Assembly: GCA_937915775.1 (NCBI GenBank)
Contig: CALGGQ010000036.1
Location: forward strand, 1-13,236
DNA from: an uncultured Clostridia bacterium
GTDB lineage: Bacteria > Bacillota > Clostridia > Oscillospirales > Acutalibacteraceae
Direction of reading: 5' to 3'
Length of the DNA stretch: 13,236 nt
In this document: positions 1 to 5,985 of the stretch, in pieces
Numbering within the stretch: the first letter of the stretch is position 1
Layout: every line of letters begins with the position of its first letter
Translations under genes and position numbers: made by a program
Notes under the pieces: model-generated
Database searches by the model: none
Told to the model about the DNA's origin: nothing
The model's input: the letters and a program-made list of their open reading frames with translations, nothing else

Positions 1-2
1 TT

Positions 3-902
3 AAAAATCAAGATGGGGTGTTAGTTTTTAAGCGTAGCCGAGGCCGCAGTGAAGCCCCGGTTTTTTGGGAGTTGCCCACCGGCAAGATTAAATTCGGCGA
101 ACAGCCCGAAGAAGCCATGGCCCGCTCACTCACCGAGTATACCGGCCTGATCGCTTCTGCCGTCAGATTGAAAGATGTAATCACCTTTCTTGCTCCCGAA
201 GGCTCTAGCCAACTCAACAACCTATACATTGTTTATGAACTTAGTATAGAGGGCGACATCAAGCCCGCCACACTGCGTAATGTCACTTTCGGACTGCTGG
301 CACTGGACGGCATCGTTGGCTGTTGCCTGATACCTTATGGCGGATGGTGGCTGCTGCCGGTGGGCATCATCATCGCCGTTGGGGCGTTCGCCTATAGTGC
401 GGGTCCTTATCCCTTGTCCTACCACGGACTGGGCGAATTGATGGTGTTCATCTTCTTTGGTGTGGTTCCCGTGAACCTGACCTATTATGTGATGGCGCAG
501 CGTTTTGACCCCTTGGTATTCCTGTTTTCCGTCACCATCGGTCTGATGGGTGTCAACGTGCTGCTGGTCAACAACTACCGAGACGTGGAGGATGACCGCG
601 TTGCGGGCAAACGCACATCGGTGGTCATCTTCGGGCGCAAACCCGCTGCTCTCGCCTACCTCATCAACGGATATGGCGGCATAGCGGTTTTGGCGGTGCT
701 GTGGGTGATGATTTTGTGGGGGCGTGTCATGCCACTGTGGACGCTCTCCATTCCCGCGTTGTATCTGGTGCTGCACACCGTCACATGGCACAAACTCACC
801 CACAGTGACGGCAAAGCACTGAATCCCCTGTTGGGAGGCACAGCCCGCAATATGCTCATCTTCACCCTATTATTAACCATCACATTCATCATCTACGCAT
901 AA
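3..902 (+). CDS. Chimeric ORF: 5'-truncated NUDIX-domain protein fused in frame to the C-terminal two-thirds of MenA
   Basis: The frame is open from the left edge, so the GTG at 18 is an internal valine and the true start lies upstream. The first part (about 3-265) is a NUDIX fold. Its box at 81-149 is G-x5-E-x7 followed by R-S-L-T-E-Y-T-G-L; the usual RExxEE core is degenerate (E to S and E to Y), so hydrolase activity is doubtful. From about 270 the protein changes to a polytopic membrane protein of the MenA/UbiA prenyltransferase family. MenA attaches a polyprenyl chain to 1,4-dihydroxy-2-naphthoate in menaquinone synthesis. The second Asp-rich motif is visible at 570-614 (NNYRDVEDDRVAGKR), and a GPYPLSYHGLGE motif precedes it. 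About 90-100 N-terminal residues of MenA, including the first Asp-rich motif, are absent, so this half cannot be a working enzyme. The MenA part looks Bacteroidetes-like. The stop codon overlaps the next ATG. Domain calls are firm; a real fusion gene is unlikely. Confidence 0.8.
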   Translation, partial: KNQDGVLVFKRSRGRSEAPVFWELPTGKIKFGEQPEEAMARSLTEYTGLIASAVRLKDVITFLAPEGSSQLNNLYIVYELSIEGDIKPATLRNVTFGLLALDGIVGCCLIPYGGWWLLPVGIIIAVGAFAYSAGPYPLSYHGLGELMVFIFFGVVPVNLTYYVMAQRFDPLVFLFSVTIGLMGVNVLLVNNYRDVEDDRVAGKRTSVVIFGRKPAALAYLINGYGGIAVLAVLWVMILWGRVMPLWTLSIPALYLVLHTVTWHKLTHSDGKALNPLLGGTARNMLIFTLLLTITFIIYA

Positions 903-1337
903 TGGCATTGATTGACGACATCCGCGCCCTGCGCATCGCAGACTTTGACTACCCATTGCCCGACGAGCGCATCGCCAAGCATCCTCTCGCGCAGCGCGAG
1001 TTGTGCAAACTCTTATATTATAATAAAGGTGGAGTCATCCAGGAGAAGAAGTTCCTGGATGTGCCTGTGCTGCTGCCTGAACACACGACACTCATTTATA
1101 ATAATACGCGCGTAATCAATGCACGGCTGCGTTTCCGCAAAGAGACGGGTTCAACAATAGAGATTTTTTGCCTGGAGCCGGTGCGGCCTCGCGATTACGA
1201 GCAGATTTTCCAGACCACGGGCCACTGCGTGTGGCAGTGCCTGGTTGGAAACAGCAAACGCTGGAAACAGGGGGCATTGACCCAAACCGTCACCATTGAG
1301 GGCCACGAGGTCACTCTTGCGGCAACACGCGGCGAGC
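270..1337 (+). other. Bacteroidetes-like menA-queA block between two in-frame junctions (probable assembly chimera)
   Basis: Between about 250-280 and about 1330-1345 the encoded proteins are the 3' part of menA and the 5' part of queA, in one overlapping pair. Both flanks belong to different genes: a NUDIX domain on the left, and the beta and gamma subunits of an oxidoreductase on the right. No transposase, integrase, terminal repeat or target duplication is visible at either edge. Both ends break conserved housekeeping genes. Exact breakpoints cannot be set by eye. The Bacteroidetes assignment is an inference from protein style. Confidence 0.65.
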
Positions 1338-1750
1338 AGATTACCATTATCTTTATCAACAATGCGATTTATGGCATGACCGGCGGACAGATGGCACCGA
1401 CATCCCTTCCGGGACAGGTGACACAGACATCCCCGTATGGCCGTGATCCGAAACTTTGCGGATACCCGGTCAAGATCTGTGAGATGTTGTCGGAACTGGA
1501 AGGCCCTGAATATCTGGAAAGAGTTACCGTCAACAATGTCAGAAATGTACGCAATGCAAAGAAAGCAATCAAAAAAGCATTCCAGAACCAGATTGACGGA
1601 AAGGGATTCTCTTTGATCGAAGTTATCAGCTCCTGTCCGACCAACTGGGGCATGACACCTGCGAAGGCACTGGAGTGGGTGGAAGAGAAGATGATTCCTT
1701 ACTATCCGCTCGGCGTGTATAAGGATAAGACAGCAGAGGAGGGCGAATAA
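902..1750 (+). CDS. Chimeric ORF: N-terminal half of QueA fused in frame to the C-terminal half of a 2-oxoacid:ferredoxin oxidoreductase beta subunit
   Basis: The ATG shares its A with the preceding TAA (TAATG), which suggests translational coupling. Residues 1-145 match the N-terminus of QueA, the S-adenosylmethionine:tRNA ribosyltransferase-isomerase of queuosine synthesis. The recognisable parts are the opening FDYPLPDERIAKHPLAQRE and then LIYNNTRVINARL, and the style is Bacteroidetes-like. From about residue 146 (nt 1337) the protein is the C-terminal half of a KorB/VorB-type beta subunit. This half includes the thiamine-diphosphate segment NNAIYGMTGGQ and the ending YYPLGVYKDK. The QueA C-terminal half and the first roughly 110 residues of the beta subunit, with its GDGD motif, are missing. 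The beta part is followed directly by its natural partner gamma subunit, so the right half is native to the downstream contig and the QueA half is foreign. AGGAGGG at 1736-1742 serves the next gene. Neither half would work alone. Confidence 0.82.
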   Translation: MALIDDIRALRIADFDYPLPDERIAKHPLAQRELCKLLYYNKGGVIQEKKFLDVPVLLPEHTTLIYNNTRVINARLRFRKETGSTIEIFCLEPVRPRDYEQIFQTTGHCVWQCLVGNSKRWKQGALTQTVTIEGHEVTLAATRGEQITIIFINNAIYGMTGGQMAPTSLPGQVTQTSPYGRDPKLCGYPVKICEMLSELEGPEYLERVTVNNVRNVRNAKKAIKKAFQNQIDGKGFSLIEVISSCPTNWGMTPAKALEWVEEKMIPYYPLGVYKDKTAEEGE

Positions 1751-2281
1751 ATGACCAGTAAGATTTTAATCGCCGGCTTCGGCGGTCAGGGTATTCTGTT
1801 TGCCGGCAAGGTGCTGGCTTACAAAGGTCTGGTGGAGAATAAGCAGCTCAGCTGGCTTCCGTCCTACGGGCCGGAAATGCGCGGCGGTACCGCAAACTGT
1901 AACGTCATCATCAGCGATGAGCCTGTCGGCTCGCCCATCGTGGATACCCCCGATGTGCTGATTGTGATGAATTTGCCCTCGCTTGATAAATATGAAAACG
2001 CAGCGGAAAAGGGCGCCAAAATCTTTGTGGATTCCACGCTGATTGCGCGCAAGGTGGAGCGTGAGGACGTGGATACCTTCTATATCCCCGCCACCAAGAT
2101 GGCGCAGGAGCTCGGCGTTCCCACCCTTGCCAATATGATTATGCTCGGCAAGGTGATTAAGGAGACCGGCGTGGTTTCCTTTGAAGGGATGGAGGACGCG
2201 CTTAAAAAGGTTGTTTCGGCAAGAAAGGCAAACCTGATAGACGTCAACCTCAAAGCCATCAAGGCAGGTTACGATTATTAA
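1751..2281 (+). CDS. 2-oxoacid:ferredoxin oxidoreductase, gamma subunit (KorC/VorC type)
   Basis: This 176-residue protein is the gamma subunit of a cytoplasmic 2-oxoacid:ferredoxin oxidoreductase. Such complexes oxidatively decarboxylate a 2-keto acid to an acyl-CoA and reduce ferredoxin; the substrate could be 2-oxoglutarate or a branched-chain 2-keto acid. A glycine-rich GFGGQG loop lies at residues 9-14, and the family signature PSYGPEMRGGTANC is at 37-50. The length is normal for a stand-alone gamma subunit. The ATG follows the TAA of the beta-subunit frame directly, and AGGAGGG at 1736-1742 is well placed. This is the classic beta-gamma order, so the gene is the end of an operon whose upstream part has been replaced by the chimeric block. 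A strong terminator follows 20 nt after the stop. The family call is sure. The choice between Kor and Vor cannot be made here, so no symbol is given. Confidence 0.9.
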   Translation: MTSKILIAGFGGQGILFAGKVLAYKGLVENKQLSWLPSYGPEMRGGTANCNVIISDEPVGSPIVDTPDVLIVMNLPSLDKYENAAEKGAKIFVDSTLIARKVEREDVDTFYIPATKMAQELGVPTLANMIMLGKVIKETGVVSFEGMEDALKKVVSARKANLIDVNLKAIKAGYDY

Positions 2282-2300
2282 TGCGGAATTCGGAAATAAC

Positions 2301-2329
2301 AAAACGGGCAGCGATGCTGCCCGTTTTTT
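2301..2329 (+). terminator. Rho-independent terminator of the oxidoreductase operon
   Basis: A perfect 12-bp stem (AAAACGGGCAGC at 2301-2312 with GCTGCCCGTTTT at 2316-2327) closes a 3-nt GAT loop and runs into six Ts. The A-tract on the other side means it could also stop leftward transcription. Confidence 0.9.
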
Positions 2330-2366
2330 GCATCTTCCGCTCCGTGTAGAACATAAGGCAACTGAC

Positions 2367-2526
2367 AAATCAGGATTTGCCGGGCAGAGCCCGAGTGGTC
2401 AGTGTCCAGTGGTCAGTGGTCAGTTATAGGTCGCTTCGCTCCGATTATAATCGGGTGCGGGTGTCCCGCCCAACAACTGGTCACTAGCCACTGGTCACTG
2501 GTCACTATCTCGGCAAATTCTAATTT
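2367..2526. repeat. Fold-back, MITE-like palindromic element with terminal inverted repeats
   Basis: This is a 160-bp non-coding element. Its ends are 18-bp inverted repeats (2367-2384 against 2509-2526) matching at 15 of 18 positions. Inside them a second pair of arms, rich in the unit GGTCAGT/GGTCACT (2395-2426 against 2474-2505), pairs over 32 positions with mostly G-T wobbles where Watson-Crick pairing fails. The centre holds a perfect 14-bp palindrome, CCGATTATAATCGG at 2441-2454, and a GCGGG-TGT-CCCGC hairpin at 2457-2469. No clear target-site duplication and no ORF were seen. It fills the gap between the korC terminator and the pncA promoter. Dispersed GC-rich palindromic repeats of this general style are common in Ruminococcaceae-like genomes; that this is one of them is inference. 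Confidence 0.65.
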
Positions 2527-2540
2527 CTCAAAGAAAACTA

Positions 2541-2570
2541 TTGAAATATAGGGCGGGTGTCTAATATAAT
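2541..2570 (+). promoter_or_regulatory. Predicted sigma-A promoter of the NAD salvage operon
   Basis: TTGAAA at 2541-2546 and TATAAT at 2565-2570 are separated by 18 bp. Transcription would start near 2577, giving a leader of about 22 nt. That leader is too short for a riboswitch and places the upstream ATG at 2557 outside the transcript. Confidence 0.75.
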
Positions 2571-2598
2571 AGAGAAAAGAAGAAAAAGGGTGAGGGGT

Positions 2599-3123
2599 AT
2601 GAAACAGTTTCTCATAGTCGTGGATATGCAAAAGGATTTTGTGGACGGTGCGCTCGGTACGGCAGAAGCGGTGGCAATCGTGCCGGCTGCGGCGGAGGAA
2701 ATCCGCTCCTTTGACGGCGAGGTATTTGCCACGTTTGACACGCATTTTGAAAACTATCTTTCCACGGCGGAGGGCAGAAAGCTGCCCGTTGTGCACTGCG
2801 TGAAGGATACCGAAGGCTGGCAGCTGAACGGCGAAATTGCCGCGGCGCTGCAGGAAAAGGGCTTTACCCCCGTCATCAAATACACCTTCGGCAGCACGGC
2901 GCTGCCGCAGTTGCTGCAGGAGCGCGCCGGCGGCGAGAAATTTTCCGTCGAGCTCATCGGGCTTTGTACGGATATCTGCGTGGTGTCCAACGCGCTGCTG
3001 TTAAAAGCGCATTTTCCGGAGCTGCCGATTGCCGTAAAGGAAAGCTGCTGTGCGGGCGTGACGCCTGCGCTGCACGAGGCGGCGCTCGCTACCATGAAGA
3101 GCTGCCAGATTGACATTATCTGA
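2599..3123 (+). CDS. pncA: Nicotinamidase (isochorismatase-like cysteine hydrolase)
   Basis: This 174-residue cytoplasmic enzyme should convert nicotinamide to nicotinate and ammonia, the first step of deamidating NAD salvage. The predicted triad is Asp9 (in VVDMQKDF), Lys94 (VIKYTFGS) and Cys127 (GLCTDICVVSNA). Asp47 and His49 in FDTHF match the metal-binding D-x-H of nicotinamidases. The start at 2599 is preferred because GGGTGAGGGG lies just upstream and because the alternative ATG at 2557 overlaps the promoter and adds only a basic tail. The stop TGA sits next to the AGGAGA that serves the next gene. The neighbours act on nicotinate and on its mononucleotide, which supports nicotinamidase over the other isochorismatase-family activities. 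Confidence 0.9.
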   Translation: MKQFLIVVDMQKDFVDGALGTAEAVAIVPAAAEEIRSFDGEVFATFDTHFENYLSTAEGRKLPVVHCVKDTEGWQLNGEIAAALQEKGFTPVIKYTFGSTALPQLLQERAGGEKFSVELIGLCTDICVVSNALLLKAHFPELPIAVKESCCAGVTPALHEAALATMKSCQIDII

Positions 3124-3133
3124 GGAGAAAATT

Positions 3134-3688
3134 ATGGAGAAAAAACCGTTTCAGCTCGGCATCATCGTCGGCAGGTTTCAGACCCTGCATACCGGGCATG
3201 AGCTGATGATTGATAAGGCGCTTGCGCTGTGCGAGCAGGTCGGCGTGATGATTGGCTCCTCGCAGGAGGCAAGAACGCTGAAAAACCCCTTTTCCTATGA
3301 GGAGCGCCGAGAAATGCTGCAAACCGTATACGGCGACGCGCTGACCATTTTTCCGCTGCCCGATATCGGCGTCGGCAACAACTGCGCCTGGGGCGAGTAT
3401 GTTTTAAACAAGGTAAAGGAATGCTTCGGCATGTTGCCCGATTTGCTGGTGTCCGGCAAGGAATCGCGCCGCAGCAGCTGGCTTGACAACGAGGAAGGGC
3501 ATAACGTATCGGAGCTCTATGTTCCGAAAAGCATTGAGATTTCCGCTACCGAAATGCGCGAATACTTTATTCGCGATGACAGGGAAACGTGGCAGAGCTT
3601 TACCGACGAAAAACTGTGGGAGCGCTACGACGAGATGCGTGAAATCGTTCTGTCCGTCAAGGATAATCTGTTTACTGATAGTATTTAA
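3134..3688 (+). CDS. NadM/NadR-type nicotinamide (or nicotinate) mononucleotide adenylyltransferase-like protein
   Basis: This 184-residue protein has the nucleotidyltransferase fold of the HxGH superfamily. Near the N-terminus is GRFQTLHTGH (residues 13-22, with His19 and His22), and near the C-terminus is ISATEMR (136-142), matching the ISGTxxR phosphate-binding motif of NadM and the NadR adenylyltransferase domain. Such enzymes join the AMP part of ATP to NMN or NaMN, giving NAD or its deamido form. The size fits stand-alone NadM rather than the three-domain NadR, and there is no helix-turn-helix or kinase part. The ATG at 3134 is preferred over one at 3110 because AGGAGA at 3123-3128 precedes it and the earlier ATG lies inside pncA. 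It sits 10 bp after pncA and 10 bp before pncB. Substrate preference cannot be read from sequence; another nucleotidyltransferase activity is possible, though the context argues for NAD. Confidence 0.82.
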   Translation: MEKKPFQLGIIVGRFQTLHTGHELMIDKALALCEQVGVMIGSSQEARTLKNPFSYEERREMLQTVYGDALTIFPLPDIGVGNNCAWGEYVLNKVKECFGMLPDLLVSGKESRRSSWLDNEEGHNVSELYVPKSIEISATEMREYFIRDDRETWQSFTDEKLWERYDEMREIVLSVKDNLFTDSI

Positions 3689-3698
3689 GGAGTTTGCT

Positions 3699-4892
3699 GT
3701 GAAATTGGAGCCGATAGTGGTATCCCTGCTGGATACCGATTTATACAAATTTAATATGGACCAGGTCATCTTCCACAAACATACCGACCTGTGCGGCGAA
3801 TACCATTTCAAGTGCCGCAACAGCGACGTAGTGTTCACTAAGGAGATGTTTGACGAAATCAATGCACAGATTGACCATCTCTGCACCCTGCGTTTCAAAA
3901 AAGAGGAGCTGGATTATCTCCGCTCCATCCGCTTTATCAAAAATGACTATGTGGAATTTTTGCGGTTGTGGTACCCGATTCGCGAGTATGTCACCACCTC
4001 GCTGAGTGACAGCGGCGAGCTGACCGTAGTTGTCAAAGGTCCTCTGTTTTCCGCGATGCAGTTTGAAATCTTTCTGCTGGAAATTATCAACGAGGTCTAC
4101 TTCCGTTTTCAGTACGATTATGCGGTGCTGCGTGCCTCCGCTGAGGAGAAACTGGAGCAGAAAATCCGCGATTTCAACTCCGGCAGGTATACGTTCAGCT
4201 TTGCGGAATTCGGCTGCCGCAGAAGGCTTTCGCGCGAATGGGAGGATGTCGTCGTCCGTCGGCTGGCGCAGGAGACGAAGAACTGCGTCGGCACCTCCAA
4301 CGTCTACCTTGCGATGAAGTATCACCTGACGCCTATCGGCACGTATGCCCACGAATTTGTGCAGATGTACCAGGGCATTGATTCCATTCCGCTTGCCTAC
4401 ACGAACCACTATGCGATGCGCGACTGGTATAATGAGTACGACGGCGATAACGGCACGGCGCTGACCGATACGATTACCACCGATTTGTTCCTGCTCGATT
4501 TCAATCGCTCAATGGTGAATAACTATACGGGCGTGCGCCATGACAGCGGCGACCCGTACGAATGGGGCGAAAAGCTGATTCGCCACTACGAAAAGTACGG
4601 CGTTGACCCCAAGAGCAAGCTGCTGCTGTTCAGCGACGGGCTGGATTTTGACCGCGCGCAGGCGCTGTACGACTGTTTCAAGGACAGAACGAAGGTCTCC
4701 TTCGGCATCGGCACCTTCTGCAGTAACGATACCTGCGAACAGGCGCTGAATATCGTCATTAAGCTGCAGTACGTCAACGATCGCCCCGTTGCCAAGCTGT
4801 CCGATACGCCGGGCAAGGCGATGTGCCCCGATGAAAGCTATCTGGAATACCTGAAAAATTCCGTTGCCTTCCGTCTGAACCGCGAGCGTTAA
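3699..4892 (+). CDS. pncB: Nicotinate phosphoribosyltransferase
   Basis: This 397-residue enzyme should join nicotinate and PRPP to form nicotinate mononucleotide, helped by ATP hydrolysis. It opens with LLDTDLYKFNM (residues 10-20), continues with FAEFGCRRRLSREWE (168-182), and has GTSNVYLAMKYHLTPIGTYAHE (198-219 region). His218 corresponds by position to the autophosphorylated histidine of the Salmonella enzyme (His219). VRHDSGDPYEW and LLLFSDGLDFDRA form the later phosphate-binding part. The length equals that of bacterial PncB, so it looks complete. I chose the GTG at 3699 because AAGGAG lies at 3687-3692 and the conserved N-terminus begins here; the longer open frame from 3483 overlaps the previous gene and carries no family sequence. 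It closes the three-gene salvage operon, and I see no terminator after it. Confidence 0.94.
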   Translation: MKLEPIVVSLLDTDLYKFNMDQVIFHKHTDLCGEYHFKCRNSDVVFTKEMFDEINAQIDHLCTLRFKKEELDYLRSIRFIKNDYVEFLRLWYPIREYVTTSLSDSGELTVVVKGPLFSAMQFEIFLLEIINEVYFRFQYDYAVLRASAEEKLEQKIRDFNSGRYTFSFAEFGCRRRLSREWEDVVVRRLAQETKNCVGTSNVYLAMKYHLTPIGTYAHEFVQMYQGIDSIPLAYTNHYAMRDWYNEYDGDNGTALTDTITTDLFLLDFNRSMVNNYTGVRHDSGDPYEWGEKLIRHYEKYGVDPKSKLLLFSDGLDFDRAQALYDCFKDRTKVSFGIGTFCSNDTCEQALNIVIKLQYVNDRPVAKLSDTPGKAMCPDESYLEYLKNSVAFRLNRER

Positions 4893-4901
4893 TGGCACAG
4901 T

Positions 4902-4929
4902 TTGACAAATATTTTAAAATCAGTATACT
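4902..4929 (+). promoter_or_regulatory. Predicted sigma-A promoter of the short-chain dehydrogenase
   Basis: A perfect TTGACA at 4902-4907 and TATACT at 4924-4929 are 16 bp apart, 10 bp after the pncB stop. The downstream gene can therefore be expressed on its own as well as by read-through from the NAD operon. Confidence 0.75.
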
Positions 4930-4965
4930 AAAGGTAACAGAGAAAATACGGAAAGGATGCTTTTT

Positions 4966-5763
4966 ATGATTACCAATCACAATATCGTATTAACCGGCGC
5001 TTCCAGCGGTATCGGCTTTGAGGTGCTCAAGCTGCTCGTCAAGGGCGACGGCAATAAAATTCTTGCACCGGCGCTTGACGCGGAGGAAAAGCTCGCAGGC
5101 TTTGCCGAAAACGTCATTCCGATGAATGTGGATATCGGCTCCAAGGAGGGTGTGGACGCTATTTTTGACAGAGCAAACGAGGTGTTTGACGGCGCTAAGA
5201 TTGACCTGTTTTACGCCAACGCCGGCTTCCCGTATTACGAGGCGTTTGAATATGTCAACTGGGAGAGAATTGAACGTATTTTTGAAGTCAACACCGTATC
5301 CCCGATTTATACCTATGCCAAGTACCGCGAGCACCTTGCCGGCAGACCCGGCAAACTGGCGTTCACTATCTCCGCTATCGGCAAGATGGCAATGCCCGGC
5401 TACGCGCTTTACAGCGCCAGCAAGTTTGGCTTGCAGGGCTTCCAGGAAGCTATCCGCGTGGAAAAGGATAAGAATTTACAGTTTACCTGCCTGTATCCCG
5501 TGGCGACCGACACCAATTTCTTCAAGGTGGCCGCAGACGGCGAGCCCTTTGAAAAGCCGTTTCCCGTGCAGCAGCCGGATATCGTGGCGCGCAAGATGGT
5601 GGCAGGCATTGAAAAGGGTAAAAAGTCAGTTTCCCCCTGCTTCCTGTTTGACGTTTCCAAGGTGCTGATGGCGGTTTGCCCGCCCGTCAGAACGGTTTAC
5701 TGGTATCTGGAGCACAACAAGCTCCTCCGCTTTAAGAAAAAGTTAGAGGAAATGAACAAATAA
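4966..5763 (+). CDS. Short-chain dehydrogenase/reductase (SDR family)
   Basis: This 265-residue cytoplasmic oxidoreductase has the classical SDR order: TGASSGIG (residues 10-17, dinucleotide-binding), NAG at 85-87, Ser136, and Tyr149-x3-Lys153 in LYSASKFG. The catalytic Asn would be in FEVNTVSP. It should reduce or oxidise a carbonyl or alcohol using NAD(P)(H); the substrate cannot be told. The C-terminal stretch after residue 215 is more hydrophobic and ends in a Lys-rich tail (FKKKLEEMNK), which may bring it close to the membrane. The ATG at 4966 is better than the one at 4957: GGAAAGGA lies 8 nt ahead of the former but abuts the latter. It lies downstream of the NAD genes with its own promoter and is followed by hairpins. 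A link to NAD metabolism is not shown beyond adjacency. Confidence 0.9.
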   Translation: MITNHNIVLTGASSGIGFEVLKLLVKGDGNKILAPALDAEEKLAGFAENVIPMNVDIGSKEGVDAIFDRANEVFDGAKIDLFYANAGFPYYEAFEYVNWERIERIFEVNTVSPIYTYAKYREHLAGRPGKLAFTISAIGKMAMPGYALYSASKFGLQGFQEAIRVEKDKNLQFTCLYPVATDTNFFKVAADGEPFEKPFPVQQPDIVARKMVAGIEKGKKSVSPCFLFDVSKVLMAVCPPVRTVYWYLEHNKLLRFKKKLEEMNK

Positions 5764-5781
5764 TTATATACTTGTGAACCT

Positions 5782-5812
5782 AGCACACAGCTCTGCTGTG
5801 TGCTTTATATAT
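5782..5812 (+). terminator. Hairpin terminator after the short-chain dehydrogenase
   Basis: A perfect 9-bp stem (AGCACACAG at 5782-5790 with CTGTGTGCT at 5796-5804) has a 5-nt loop and is followed by a T/A-rich tail, TTATATATT. The tail is not a pure T-run, so strength may be moderate. Confidence 0.65.
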
Positions 5813-5872
5813 TGACTATTTTTAATACTGATGATAAAAATGTTTGGCGACAGTTGGAGTTATGTGTTTTTT

Positions 5873-5899
5873 GTGCGTAGCTACGGCTGCGCACTTTTT
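5873..5899 (+). terminator. Second hairpin with U-tract in the 5764-5985 intergenic region
   Basis: GTGCGTAGC (5873-5881) pairs with GCTGCGCAC (5886-5894) over 9 bp with one G-T wobble, has a TACG loop, and is followed by five Ts. It may back up the previous terminator. With no gene between the two, it could instead be the end of an unseen short transcript or an attenuator for the protease gene. Confidence 0.55.
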
Positions 5900-5931
5900 C
5901 TTGCATTTCGACGCGATTTTCTTGCGTTTCG
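5899..5931. repeat. Short direct repeat upstream of the protease gene
   Basis: TCTTGCATTTCG at 5899-5910 and TCTTGCGTTTCG at 5920-5931 match at 11 of 12 positions with a 21-bp period, about two helical turns. They lie roughly 55-85 bp before the protease start codon, in an intergenic region where I see no clear promoter. A regulator site is possible but unproven. Confidence 0.35.
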
Positions 5932-5985
5932 TTATTTTGAAAGATTTTTGCTTGGCAAAAATGTATGATATGCTTGGGTGATAAT

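Noticed and set aside
2395..2505. Repeated GGTCAGT/GGTCACT units could suggest a small CRISPR-like array.
   Set aside because: Units are 7-10 bp, lack spacers of constant length, and are arranged as two inverted arms of one hairpin. No cas gene is present.
2557..2598. Longer N-terminus for the nicotinamidase starting at 2557.
   Set aside because: That ATG lies upstream of the predicted start of transcription, inside the promoter region, and adds a basic tail not seen in the family. The ATG at 2599 has a good ribosome site.
2571..2598. Possible NAD-responsive riboswitch before pncA.
   Set aside because: The predicted leader is only about 22 nt, too short for a known aptamer, and I see no such structure.
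3483..3698. Extension of the nicotinate phosphoribosyltransferase to an ATG at 3483.
   Set aside because: The extra 72 residues overlap the adenylyltransferase gene in another frame and match nothing in the family. The GTG at 3699 has AAGGAG at the right distance.
3741..4409. Open minus-strand frame of 222 residues.
   Set aside because: It lies wholly antisense to pncB, which has clear family motifs. It has no promoter or recognisable domain.
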